DNA of 64,000 bases. It comes from Paracentrotus lividus (taxonomy: Eukaryota > Echinodermata > Echinoidea > Camarodonta > Echinidae). This document shows, piece by piece, positions 12,716-24,479 of the stretch (position 1 is its first letter; the number at the start of each line of letters is the position of its first letter). The position numbers were made by a program, and so were the translations under genes. The notes beneath the pieces are model-generated. The model saw only the letters and a list, made by a program, of their open reading frames with translations. It searched no databases and was not told where the DNA came from. The stretch is from the NCBI GenBank assembly GCA_940671915.1, contig CALNVZ010000641.1, positions 7,280,288 to 7,344,287 on the forward strand, given 5' to 3'.

Positions 12716-13376
12716 CAATTCCTTTAATATAAACCTAAGAACTTCCTTGCTAACAAAAGACGCGACTCTCCATTAGTGCACGGATTAGCACTAATTTCGC
12801 GCACACAAGCGCATTGAGTTTACGAGATGCTTGCACGTGCCAAAAGACACTCGCTCGTCCAGGGGTTCGGTGATATATCTACCGCCGAGATTGCCCGTGA
12901 CAGGAACGTCAGGTGCACCGTTAACGGTATAAGGTTAGAGGTTATAGGGATAAAAAAAAGCAAAAGAGGGGAAGCTTAATTTGTATCGATGATTTTCACG
13001 TGTCCAGTTGTTAAGTTCTGATCAGTTGTAAAAACACGGAACGTGTAAACAGAAGGTCGGACAGATGCGAGTTCCCGAAAGATATATAAGCAATTTGGAC
13101 GGTGAAAGAAAATTTTAACAGAATATGTTTTAAATTATCAAAACGATTAAGAAATTTCAGCCATTTGATACAATAGGTTTAATGTGAAGCTGCCTTACAC
13201 GTCGATAATGTAAAAGAAAGGAAAAACTTTACATAAGCATGATAAGCCGCATTGATCATTTTTGGCAGAGTATGTAAAATCCTGGATAAAACCTCACCAA
13301 AACGACCAAATCGGGAATCTTATGTTATAGTTACTATAATAGGACTTTCTTAGATTCATAATTGTGATAAAGGTCT
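12716..13376. other. Non-coding stretch
   Basis: Moderate GC around 12760-12930, but no splice-bounded frame or RNA signature was seen. Confidence 0.4.
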
Positions 13377-13478
13377 CCCCCCCCCAAAAAAAAAAAAACA
13401 ACAACAACAACAACAACAACAACAATATAAATAAATAATAATCAATAAAGAAAGAAAGAAAGAAAGAAAGAAAGAAAA
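13376..13478. repeat. Poly-C/A, (CAA)n and (AAAG)n microsatellites
   Basis: A C run, an A run, (CAA)n at 13399-13425 and (GAAA)n at 13447-13478. Confidence 0.9.
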
Positions 13479-13635
13479 AATGCAATTTTGTACAGGAGAG
13501 AATTTTCATAAGCGCTTTTGGAAGCGCGGTATAAATATTAAGTATTATTATTGTTATTATCAATATTTCTTATGTGAGAAGTTTTCAGATCTAATATCTT
13601 TATTTGATTTTGATTGGATAAGAAGAATTAGTACT

Positions 13636-13706
13636 ACGGTACTGTCAGATAAAACAGGACTTGTCCGATAAAATATCCGACAAATTATTTCTTGAAACGC
13701 TCCCCT
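13636..13706. mobile_element. Fragment of the TGTCGGATAAAA MITE family
   Basis: Contains GACTTGTCCGATAAAATATC and CCGACAAATTATTTCTTGAAA, then GCTCCCC, resembling one end of the 4889 and 51191 copies. The other end is missing. Confidence 0.55.
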
Positions 13707-14780
13707 GATTAATTCCTTTGGAAATGCGTGGTTTCCATCATTATCATAAACCTTCAGCCGGAAAGAATGCACACAACAATTTTTTTTTTCAAATGTAATC
13801 ACAAACACTGCATTTATTTCCATCGATAAATTTATCATACTTGAAACGTTTTTTCGCTACCTATTTACAATATTTTTACAAATAAAGTACTCGACAACAA
13901 AAGATATTGATCATTATTTTTTTTAACAAGTACAGAATAGTACACGATGTAGTACATTTCGCAAACATGTCAAAAAGATTCCTTTTTAAATCGAACTACA
14001 TAAAAATTTAAAGTACATCGCGGCTTATACATAAGCATTGATTTAATCATTTAAAACTATAAGTTTATCCTTTGAAAAGAGAAAGGGAACATAAATTAGT
14101 TACGCAACATTCATGCAATGGATGCCTTTTAGCACGTGGATGTAGAAAATAGGCCTACACCATCTCTGAGAATAAAAATACATGTTCGTTTATTAGAAGA
14201 AAAAAAAAGACCCCCAAATTATATTGTTAAGACTACAAACATGGCGTAATCATGATACTATATTCTTGTATGATATAAAAAACAAAGGATTTGTGAGTGT
14301 TGTACACTAATTGTGTATCAATCTCTCAAACTGATACCCAGGCCATCTCCCTTCAAAAAACGTTTAAAACAAATAATTCTGGAATCGTACTCCGTACTAT
14401 TCCCCCCATGATGATTATATTCTTTTTCCTATTAATCAAGTGAGCCACACTTCTCTTAAAACTGCTACAGGTATTTCATTCAAATCGTCTGACACGTGGA
14501 AACACTCTTTACTTCTATACCTCTTGTCTTCTCCTTATATTCATAGTATTTTTTTATTTTTACATTTATTTTGCTGTTGTCGTGTTTCTTTTTCTTGATT
14601 TTTCTCTTGATTATCATTTTTTTGTTTTACAAGGCAATACCTCATATTTCGGAAATATTGAATTATCTTGAACAAACAAAAATAATTGTTTTATATCTAA
14701 ACCCAGAGGGACCTTATTTACAAGCTATGCTTTTTGGGTTCCTCATTTCTCATGTGATGTAAAATTATTTAGAATCATGT
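13707..14780. other. AT-rich non-coding stretch
   Basis: No exon or RNA supported. 14560-14780 may belong to the retroposon-like 3' end that follows. Confidence 0.4.
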
Positions 14781-14920
14781 TAAATATTATGTATATGAAT
14801 ATTTTGTTCTTTGCCAGATTGTTTCGTATTTATTTATTTATGTATCAATTCTATTGATTTGTAAACTGTTGATATGACATGAGAAATAAAAACCACTTGA
14901 ACTTGAACTTGAACTTGAAT
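14781..14920 (+). mobile_element. Probable retroposon 3' end with (CTTGAA)n tail
   Basis: TGACATGAGAAATAAAAACC followed by (ACTTGA)n at 14896-14920. A polyadenylation-like AATAAA followed by a short simple repeat is typical of 3' ends of some LINEs or SINEs. The 5' limit is unknown and no reverse transcriptase was seen, so the family is not assigned. Confidence 0.45.
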
Positions 14921-15042
14921 TGTTATGCTATTGTTTTTAGTGAGAGTGATATCTTACTATGCTTATTAGTCCAGGCTAGGCCCCATAGGAAAAGAGTCGA
15001 ACCTGGTTTTTAATATATACAATGTTTTTTGATGATTCTTTG

Positions 15043-16170
15043 TCAATTCGAGGGTGCTGATTCCGAATCCGATGAGTGCCAGACGCGAAACCTTGAGCAT
15101 TTTTCACAAATTGCGAAAATTCAAAATGGCCGCCAAAATATGAAAATGAGTATTCCTATGGTATTTCTAAGGATGTTTTGGTGGCTTCTTGTCAATTCGA
15201 GGGTGCTGAATTTCCAAATCCGATAAGTGCCAGCCGCGAAACCTCGCGGATTTTACGCAAATCGCTAAAATTCAAAATGGCTGCCAAAATGGCCGCCAAA
15301 ACTTGAAATCAGTATTCCAAGGGTATTTCTGGGGTTGTTTTGGTGGTTTCTTATCAATTCGAGGGTGCTGATTCCAAATCCGATGAGTGCCAGCCGCGAA
15401 ACCTCGCGGATTTTACGGAAATCGCTAAAATTCAAAATGGTTGCCAAAATGGCTGCCAAAACTGGAAGTCAGTATTCCAAGGGTATTTCTGGGGTTGTTT
15501 TGGTGGTCACTTATCAATTCGAGGATGCTGATTCCAAATTCGATGAGTGCCAGCCGCGAAACCCAACATATTTTACTCTAATCGCTAAAATTCAAAATGG
15601 ATGCCAAAATTCGCGCCCAAACTGGAAATCAGTATTTCAAGGATATTTCTGGGGTTGTTTTGGTGGTTTCTTATCAATTCGAGGGTGCTGATTCCAAATT
15701 CGATGAGTGCCACCCGCAAAACCCAACAGCTTTTACGCAAATCGCTAAAATTCAAAATGGCTGCCAAAATGGACGCCATATTATATATACATCTTGCCAA
15801 TTCGAAGGCGCCGATTCCAAATCTGATGATTATCAGCCACAAAATCCTACAGGATTTTTGTAAACCACTAAAATCGTCTGCCTAAAAATGAAAATGTGTA
15901 TTATTTCAAAGGTTGTTTTGGTGGTTTCTTGTCAATTTGAGGGTGCTGATTCCAAATCCGATGAGTGCCAACCGTGAAACCCCGCTAGAATTCAAAACGG
16001 CCGCTAAGTGAAGTGAAACCGCGCATTTTTTTGTTATCCATATAAGTTTGTTTATAATTTCTCTCAATTGAAAATGCTGATTCAAAATCTGATGATTTAG
16101 AGGCACGAAACCCTGAGCATTTTGCGCAAATCGTCAATATTCGCTGCCATCAGCCACAATAAAAAAATTC
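15043..16170 (+). repeat. Left-arm tandem array, ~160 bp units
   Basis: Five good units plus degenerate copies near 15796, 15932 and 16066. Each has TCAATTCGAGGGTGCTGATT, a CCGATGAGTGCCAGCCGCGA-like block, AAATTCAAAATGGC(T/C)GCCAA, and GTATTTCTGGGGTTGTTTTG. Peptide-like open frames (60-120 codons) come from this repetition. Confidence 0.9.
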
Positions 16171-17255
16171 ATGGCTCTGATTCCAAATTTGATGGGTACC
16201 TTTCAGGGAAATCTTGATTTTTGTTTTTTTTTTTGTTTTTTTTTGTTTTGTTTACGCAAAGCGGGTGAACACGGCCGACAGTCATGAAAAGGCTTAGGGC
16301 CTATTAAATTACAAATGAAAGCAAATTCGTGAAAATGCCTATTTCATTGGTATTTCTTACGTTATCTATTGGCTCTTGTCGATTTAAGGGTAGGCCCTAG
16401 GCTTACTCATTCAAAATTACGCGAGTCCTAGAAATAGAACATTTACCATTTTATTGATAGCAAAATGAGTCATATGATTCAGTCTCGGATTTTTTTTTTT
16501 CTTCATAGGCCTATTATTAGTATGTTTTGTAAGACATGCAAAAGTATATTCATATCTCACTGCACTATTACTGACATAATACATTATTTTTATAATTTGA
16601 AGACTGGGGTTGTGAGTGATCCTGACATTAAAAAAAACATTATTTGATTTTTTCCCCCGACAGAATTGATAGAGGCTGTAAATGAAATACTGGGTTTCCC
16701 TTGTTAACTCTTTTATGATTTATTGAACAACAGGAGACACTTTACATAAAACTATAAAATGATCGAACACGACTAAATAAAAAATAATTGTTCTGAATAG
16801 ATGCAGAGTATAGGCGTACATCTTCTACATGTCAGGGGCGGATCTAAGGGGGAGGAGGGTACGGGTACTCCCGTAAGATCGGAAGAATGATATAAAAATG
16901 TATTCCTTTTGAACACGAACCTCTGTTTATTTTGTGAGGTTTGACTTTATCATACCCCTATAGGTAATGGTGACTTTCTTGAAGGCCGAAGGCCAAAAAA
17001 GAATTAACAACTGAGAGAATAATTTTGATAAAGAAAAGTATCATGTTTGAAGAGCAATTTCGTGTGGTGGTGGGGGACTCCTCAATGGTTCAATGCTTGC
17101 AGCACTGTTAGCTTGGGACCCTATGACAGTAAACGTCCAAAAGAGTCTCATAATTTATTATTGGCAATGTATGGCCATAACATAGATTTTACATGACTTG
17201 GTTGCCATTTCTTTTCAGTTTTCTTTCTCTCTTTTCTTTTCTTTCTTTTCTGTCC
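16171..17255. other. Core of the foldback element
   Basis: Unique AT-rich sequence with no gene. Near 16834, AGGGGCGGATCTAAGGGGG resembles one end of a hAT-type MITE; a second end was not found. Confidence 0.5.
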
Positions 17256-17936
17256 TGTGTATTTTTGTGGCTGGTACCTATCAGATTTGGAATCAGCGCC
17301 TTCGAATTGGCAAGAAACCACCATAAAACCTTAATATACCCATAAAATACGCATTTTCAATTGGGAGGCCATTTTGGCAGCCATTTTGAATTTTAGCGAT
17401 TTGCGAAAAATCTGTTGGGTTTTGCGGCTGGCACTCATCGAATTTGGAATCAGCACCCTCGAATTGATAAGAAACCATCAAAACGAACCCAGAAATACCC
17501 TTGGAATACTGATTTCTAGTTTTGGCGCGAATTTTGGCAGCCATTTTGAATTTTAGCGATTTGCGTAAAATATGTTGGGTTTTGCGGCTGGCACTCATCG
17601 AATTTGGAATCAGCACCCTCGAATTGATAAGAAACCACCAAAACAACCCCAGAAATACCCTTGGAATACCGATTTCCAGTTTTGGCGGCCATTTTGGCAT
17701 CCATTTTGAATTTTAGCGATTTGCGTAAAATCCGCGAGGTTTCGCGGCTGGCACTCATCGGATTTGGAATCAGCACCCTCGAATTGATAAGAAACCACCA
17801 AAACAACCTCAGAAATACCATTGGAATACTCATTTTCATATTTTGGCGGCCATTTTGAATTTTCGCGATTTGTGAAAAATGCTCAAGGTTTCGCGTCTGG
17901 CACTCATCGGATTCGGAATCAGCACCCTCGAATTGA
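17256..17936 (-). repeat. Right-arm tandem array, ~160 bp units (inverted)
   Basis: Five units in reverse orientation to the left arm. The inner end, with GCCAATTCGAAGGCGC(T/C)GAT when reversed, matches the left unit at 15796, so the arms end in the same unit type. The 135- and 148-codon minus-strand frames here are by-products of the repeat. Confidence 0.9.
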
Positions 17937-18313
17937 CAAAGAATCATCAAAAAACATTGCATATATCAAAAAACAAGGTTACATGGTCTCTAGCCTGGAC
18001 TATATTACATACATGACATAAGGTACCATGAATGGGGCCAGGAATATTTGATTTTGGTTTGTTACACTGTAAGTTTGATATTTCATATTTATGAAAAGTA
18101 TAGGCTTATAAACGTAATTTTTATATTTTTGTACATAGACGCTACTTCAAGACAACTTGACTTGTTCAATAATATCAGTACTCAATATTCCTCGAACTTG
18201 TATTCGAATATTTCAATACCACATAATTTACAACAAAATAACGTTACATAATCACGTTGTTAATTACGGAAAGTACTTTTTTAAATTTCGAAATAAGGAA
18301 TACGTTTGAGTAC

Positions 18314-18588
18314 TTCTGGGCCCCGTTGCATAAAACTTTTAACCGGAGTTTTTTTCCGATAAAAATCTGAAAACTCCGGTTAAAGTCCGAAAACTCCGGT
18401 TACTATTATATTCTAACGGAGTTTTTTTTCCATTGCATAAACACTTCAAGTTTCAGTTTCAGTTTTCAAAAGTATTTATGTGAGCGATTTTTAGGGGGAT
18501 TTAAAACTAATAGGTCTACATAACTTGATTTTTTTTAACCCGAGAATACTCAGGTTCGAAAAAAAGTTTGATGCAACACCACCCAGAA
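18314..18588. mobile_element. MITE with TTCTGGG..GTTGCATAAAACTTT ends
   Basis: Left end TTCTGGGCCCCGTTGCATAA and, reversed, right end TTCTGGGTGGTGTTGCATCA are near-identical inverted copies. The interior has three AACTCCGGTTA repeats. No open frame. The flanks give no clear target duplication. Confidence 0.75.
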
Positions 18589-19160
18589 GTAAATATAATT
18601 ATGCTGATATTGATAAGTTTAGTGCATATTGCTTCTTAAAAGACAAACTTGAGGAAAGATGACGTATCATCGATAAGTATACACATGTTCTAATCTACCC
18701 TGTAATCTAATTCCGAATTTGTTACTGCTCTACCTCAAGTATTCATTAAATGTATATATACCATAAAGGATATACATAATGTTCTTCTAAATGTTTTAAA
18801 TTTTTAAGACCGAAGCCCAAGACTCAAACCCCTCTCCCCCCAAAAAATAAATAAATAAAATAAAATAAAATAAAATCCAAAGATATGCAAATCTTTCATT
18901 TTTTTAATGCAAACATGCGTACCACCCCTATCATCAAAAACAATTTAACGAAAACGCACTCATAACAGTTATAATAACAAAAATAAACAAACAATGAAAT
19001 CAGCTGGAGATAAAAGTGTATGTTTCTCTCATTCAGTAAATTACGTTTATAATTCTGGGACTCTTGATTATGAGAAAAATAATGACCTGTGTGAGATATT
19101 ATTAACATGTACGGGTATTTTGGGTTACGACTATACAAAAACGATGATATGCTGAGAAAA
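18589..19160. other. AT-rich non-coding stretch
   Basis: Includes a short (AAAT)/(AAAAT) repeat at 18840-18876. No gene seen. Confidence 0.45.
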
Positions 19161-19163
19161 AAG

Positions 19164-19167
<4 letters not shown>

Positions 19168-19247
<80 letters not shown>
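19168..19247. repeat. 80-base poly-A tract
   Basis: Pure A run directly outside the left end of the TTAA element. A recognisable retroposon body upstream was not found. Its length may be unreliable. Confidence 0.9.
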
Positions 19248-19248
<1 letters not shown>

Positions 19249-19264
19249 GAAAAAAGGGGGTTGA

Positions 19265-20655
19265 TTAAGGACGTTGCACAGTTGAAACGAAGTCCACGTC
19301 ATTTTTACCACATTTTGCACAGAGTTACTTTGGTATCTATGTATGCCAAAAATGCCAAAAATAATATAGGTTCATGTGCTTGATTTTTTGCTACGGGACT
19401 TTGAAGTTGCCATATTTGGATGGCACGTAAAATACGCATAATTTAAGAAATTGGCCTCTGTTAGACCTCGCGATTACAACAAACGAGTTCAAATCGTCAT
19501 TCCTTTGTCAAAACCGTATCAAACTTTATCAAACCTTCCCGATTTGTTACGAAGCTTATACCAAAGATGAGGACCTTGTTTAAACTGTCACATTTGTACT
19601 TATTTTCGAGCCAGCAGCGCCCTCATGTGGCAAAAATGGTGCGTAAATGGCAAAAACCATATCTTAGAGGCTTGGAATCTACAAGAAAATAAAAAAAGTA
19701 TAGTTTAAGGTGCACTTTTTTTTAAAACCATGACAGTCTCATCAAATTTTGCAAAGTTGTAGAGGGATTCATCATAAACAAGTAGGAACTTTAAAAAAGG
19801 GAGGTCCATGTGCTCGTTTTCGAACTATCGGCGCCCGAATACTCGCAAATCGGCCTGAAAAGTCACAAAAACGCGCCGAAAACGTCCAAAAAGCGTGAAA
19901 ATCCACTCTAAATTACACTTGATTCCAAATTTTGCTCCCAAACATTCAAAGTCCATGTCATTTACATAAAACTTTGCAAAGTTGTAGAGGAATACATACT
20001 CAATGGTTAGAGACATTAAAAAAGGGGGTCTATGTGCTCGTTTTTAAGCTATCGGAGCCCGAATAGTTGTGAATTGGCTTGAAAACCACAAAAACGCGCC
20101 AAAAACGTCAAACAAGTCTGAGAATCCAACTTATATTACACTTGATTCAAAATCATGCTCTCGAACATTCAAAATCCATGTCAATTTCATCAAAATTTGC
20201 CAAGTTGTAGAGGAATATAAACTAAAAGAGTAGGAACGTTAAATAATGGGGGTCCATGTGCTCGTTTTCAAAATATCGGCGCTGTAATAGTGGCGTGTCG
20301 ACTTGAAAACCACAAAAACGTGCCAAAAATACTCAAAAATGTGAAAACTCTATCTAATTTTCGACGTATTCAAAATCTTGCTCGCAAGCATTTACAATTC
20401 ATTTCATATCCATCGCAATCTTTAGAATAACACGAACATGCACCAACATCAATGCTTTACATATCTCTGCAAGTAGGTAAATAATGAACAAAAAGAAGGA
20501 ATAAATAACATATTTATAAAGTTCATTTCTTTTAACTCTTTGAGCGCTGGATCGTCGATGAGCGCTGTATATTTTTCCATTGTGACGTAGTAAATAATGC
20601 GCGCCCAGGATGCGCGGTCTAGATGCGCAGAAACATAACTGTGCAACGTCCTTAA
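19265..20655. mobile_element. TTAA-flanked element with internal ~224 bp tandem repeat
   Basis: The ends are perfect inverted copies, TTAAGGACGTTGCACAGTT and its reverse, each beginning with TTAA (19265-19268 and 20652-20655). TTAA duplication is typical of piggyBac and Kolobok superfamilies. Inside, units recur at a spacing of about 224 bp, anchored on GCAAAGTTGTAGAGG (19751, 19976, 20199) and followed by GGTCCATGTGCTCGTTTTC. There is no transposase frame, so it is non-autonomous. Confidence 0.85.
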
Positions 20656-21483
20656 ATGGCCCAAGAAAAGTTTGTCATGAAGTAATGATACCAATACAAT
20701 ATGTATAAATCTGATTTGGAATACTTTTTCAAGACTCGAAGTTTATCACACGATATAAAATATGACAGTTACACAATAAATTCTGAAATATGCCACGAAT
20801 ACGATCCCATCATTAAACAGAAAACATACTAATCTTACATGCATACGAGAAGAGAAAACTGCAGACCGTATCAATCTGTAATCATAATCAATTTCTAATC
20901 ATAAAACAACATAAAAAAATCAACCCAAGATCCGAATTCGACTACTCCATCCTCATTGCGAAAAACAAATTCACGGAACACATTAAATCTTGTATTCTGC
21001 ATGACAAATATAAATCGTTTCTGCCATAATCATAATCTTATTTTGTTTAAAGTCTCTGGTCTTTACAAAATATTCACATAACAAAATCTTACAATGTCAA
21101 TACATATTCTACAATCAATGTACAACCTTTTTGTACTATGAACCATACGATTTTGAATGATTTTGTAATGAATGGCAGCGCAATATTATTCGATCAACAT
21201 ATAGCATACTAGTAATGCAACAATTATTTTGTTAGAAAGAAAAATATATTAGGTGAAACATTTGAACGACTATGACAGGTTTTGAATGAACAACGCCGAA
21301 CAGTCTCCCACAATGCACCGCTGGCACGGTGTGTGGCTTTGGAGAGCCAGAGATGATTTAAATGTCAAAGGTGGCACGAGCAAAATCTGCTTTGTGGTAT
21401 TCGAACTAAATGTACTCGAAACGCTATAGGCATAATCATCCACTAATGATCACTTCTTTTCGATATTTATTCTAAGGTTTTTA
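20656..21483. other. AT-rich non-coding stretch
   Basis: No gene, RNA or repeat boundary was recognised. Confidence 0.45.
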
Positions 21484-21647
21484 GGGTGGTATCTCACTTC
21501 GCGGAGACGTCTCCGAGACAGAATAGACAATTTCGTTTCCGTGACGGATAAAAAGTATTAAAGATGTCTCAATTTATGAAGAAAACAAAAGTCTGAAGTA
21601 GTTCCAAACCTGTCTCCGAGACGTCTCTGCGATTTTTATCTCATTGG
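21484..21647. mobile_element. Short MITE with GTATCTCACTTCGCGGAGACG end
   Basis: Left end GGTATCTCACTTCGCGGAGA then CGTCTCCGAGACAG. The right end has CTGTCTCCGAGACGTCTCTG and, further out, TTTTATCTCATTGG. It resembles the element at 60640-60892 in its first 20 bases (TATCTCACTTCGCGGA), and 49380-49556 more loosely. Confidence 0.6.
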
Positions 21648-21649
21648 AT

Positions 21650-22510
21650 GCAGGTGCACCATTTATTGCTTCAATGTGCAATGGTCACACTTATCATATT
21701 GGTAAGCATCTCTCACTTTGATTTTGCATTGCTACGTCGATATTGTTGTGTTGATGAGCCAAAACCTTTACTTCAATCACTGGAAAAGGTTGGTCTTTTC
21801 CGATTATAGTAGTCAGCAAGTTCATATCCTTCTCCGTGGAGCTTACCGTGCTTTATCAAGATCATTTACTGGAGACTTTACACATTAGATACACGAGTTG
21901 CATTGAGCCCAAACTGTGGGAGGCATCCCTCTTCTTATGAACGCATATGATGTTTGATCATTCATTCCATGAATGCTCACAGGTTGCAGTAGGCAAGTTC
22001 ATATCCATCTATACGGACCTACTGTCCAAATCATTTTGCTGGAGACTGGATACATGGGCTGCGTTGGGCCCATGATATGGGATCGAGGCATCCTAATGAA
22101 CGCATGTGCCGTTGGATTCGTTCAATCTATGCCCATATGTCGCATATTACCATTGTAGAAGTTAGGCAAGTTCTTACTCATCTCTGGACCTACTGTCGAG
22201 GTCATTTGTCGAAGACTAGATACATGGCCTAAGTCTGTGATGTTGGAGGCATCCTTCTTGTGTCATCATTACGTATGGGATGTCAGTTGGCCATCATCGC
22301 TTCCTTGTCTACATGTGTCCCCTGAATTCCGAGTCCAGTAGTTTAGAAAGTTCATGATGCCCCTTTAGGATCTACCCCGCTTTCTCAAGGTCAATGACTA
22401 CATACTAGATGGCTTGAGCCTGTGATGTGGGAGGCATCCATCCTATCTCATCATGTGAGTGGGATGCCGGTGTGCCATCATCGCCTCCATGTCCAATGGT
22501 CGCATGTGCT
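21650..22510 (+). repeat. Degenerate ~180 bp satellite, about 4-5 units
   Basis: The anchor GCAAGTTCATATCC recurs, diverged, at about 21816, 21993, 22166 and 22356. Each is followed by a ACCTACTG-like block, a GGAGACT..ATACAT block, a TGGGAGGCATCC block and a CAATGGTCGCAT-like block. Spacing is 173-190 bp. No open frame persists through the units. Confidence 0.75.
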
Positions 22511-24158
22511 GCAGAATGAGACAAATAGAAAGGGAGAGAAAGGAGAAACTATTAAAGTGAATGTTTAACTTCATTCTGGATCTTAAAAACATGTCGTGAC
22601 TCTTCCAGCTAATGTTGTAATCATAATTGCAGCCTTTTAGGTCAGACATAAATCGCCTTTTGATTTTGAAGCAAATCGATCGTTCAATCGTCGAAATATT
22701 GATCAATGAATATCACCCATTCATAAGCGTACCAATGGGACACTCAAAATTGCACTGCAGTCTATGAACGAAAAATATTCTGTTATTTCCGGTCACTTGC
22801 ACTTTTTTTACTTATTGTGAAGCATGTAATGATTCTATGGATATGAAATTTTCAGAGTTTCATCTTGACACATTAGTTATGACATGCACTGACAGCATGT
22901 AGGGTCCCAAAATTCTGGAAGCATGCACAAAGTTACTAATTCCCTTTAAAATTCAGATTCATCATTATAGTTTTATATTTCCACATTTTGATCATTAAGT
23001 TATACCATGGACCTATATCCATGGTTATACGTAAATAAAATGTGTGCAGAAAACATTTAACGAAGACTTTTATGGCAGTATTTTACAATGATTTGACAAC
23101 CTTAGACTGCAAAGTACAACCGAATTCACACTCCCTAATACTTTTCTCAACCGGGAAAAACAAAACTTCGTCAACAATTTATTCTCTTTTTTTCTTTTAA
23201 GTTTACCATTAAATATTGTATTTTTGTAATGTATATAGGCCTAATTAAAAATTGCAGCCTCTTTTAGCATGTTTAGATATACGCTGGTATCTATATCGGA
23301 TTAGCTTCACACATTCTCGGGTTTCAAAATACATCTCGTGAAAAATAAAAATCTCATCTGGGGAAAACATGAATATAAATTGTTGTGACCATAATTGGTT
23401 CAATTGTTTCTGATAGCGATAGCCTCACTTCTATCATGGACCCATGCTTTTATGTAAAGCATGGCGGGAGGAAGGTGTAAAAGTAAAAACAAAAATGTCT
23501 TTTTATGGTCCTCGGCAGACGATACGTAACGAGGAAAATATCACTTTTGTTTTAATTGGTTAACCCATAAAACCACAAATGTGTTTATCTCTGAAAACAG
23601 ATACTACTATCAAGTCCATCTACGCAGACTGCCAACAAAATCTCTGTCGCCTAGCCCTTCCTGCTTGACCTTTCTGCATGCACTTTTGTACAACTGTGTC
23701 TAGTATCGCTCTACTCAGCTGACCTGGGGTCACCTGAGGTCAATCGTTTTATCCAAGGTCTACTTCCGATCTTATGGACCACGTGCGGCCTTGATATCTT
23801 TTCGATCACACTGATCCAAGGTTATCGATCGTCGTAGCTTAGGTCTCCATAGAAAATACGCCCCCATTTTGTTATTTATGACATAAATCCAGAAACTTGT
23901 AAATAAAAAATGATCGCGACAAAAATCATTTTGAAAATACGTGTCTACAATGACTAAAAGCTAGGTTTTTTTCTTCTTCTTTTTTTTTCTGAAAGGGGTG
24001 GGCAGGAATGAAACTGGGAGAAGGATCATGACAAAAACAGCAACAACAAAATCTGAAAAGAAAGAGGTGGTAATCTTTAATCAAAGCAAACGGGAGAATA
24101 GATTGTACTATTCATGCGTGAGGGCTGATCATAATTTCAATAATCTCCTCTCATTAAA
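22511..24158. other. Non-coding stretch
   Basis: No exon or repeat end was supported. At 23717-23742, AGCTGACCTGGGGTCACCTG AGGTCA holds spaced AGGTCA-type half-sites (minus strand), which could be chance. Confidence 0.4.
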
Positions 24159-24160
24159 TA

Positions 24161-24477
24161 CACTGTAAAAAATATATGTATTTTTACAGCAAATCTGCTG
24201 TCAGCAGAGTCGCCATAAAAAATGTAATAAAAAAAAAAACAGTTTTGTTGTAAGTTTCTCCTGCAAATAATTACGTGAGAAATACAAAATATACATCAGG
24301 AGTAACACATTTGTTCCATTTTAACCAAATACGTATGCTATAAAACTCTACTGATATTTTTCCTTCTCTTTCATCAATTCTTAAGGGAGAAATTTACAGC
24401 AAAACTGTATTTAAAATTACATTTTTGTATGGCGACTCTGCTGACATCACTTTGCTGTATTTTTTTTTTTTTCAGTG
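24161..24477. mobile_element. CACTGTAAAAAA MITE, copy 1 (317 bp)
   Basis: Flanked by TA on both sides. The ends CACTGTAAAAAA / CACTGAAAAAAA are inverted, and pairing continues through CTGCTGTCAGCAGAGTCGCC and on to a TTTTGTTGTAA(G/A)TTTCTCC block. The inverted arms are therefore about 110 bp and the element is nearly a full hairpin. Same family as 25294-25614. Confidence 0.9.
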
Positions 24478-24479
24478 TA

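Larger units (their letters stand above)
14967..18002. mobile_element. Foldback element with arms of ~160 bp tandem repeats
   Basis: Both ends read TAGTCCAGGCTAG inward, then a shared (CAATGTTTTTTGATGATTCT) block, then tandem units starting near TCAATTCGAGGGTGCTGATT. Left-arm starts are 15043, 15192, 15354, 15514, 15674 and 15796. Right-arm starts (reversed) are about 17936, 17787, 17627, 17467 and 17308. The outermost unit is 149 bp in both arms and inner ones ~160, so the arms are homologous, with one unit more on the left. A core of ~1.1 kb separates them. No transposase was seen and the target duplication is unclear. It resembles sea urchin TU or Drosophila FB elements in architecture only. 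Confidence 0.85.

Noticed and set aside
17516..17962. 148-codon minus-strand frame, with similar frames at 15335-15885
   Set aside because: Repeated peptides follow the ~160 bp tandem units of the foldback arms; frames differ between units because lengths are not multiples of three.
23717..23742. Nuclear-receptor-like AGGTCA half-sites
   Set aside because: A short degenerate motif with no gene nearby; expected by chance in 64 kb.
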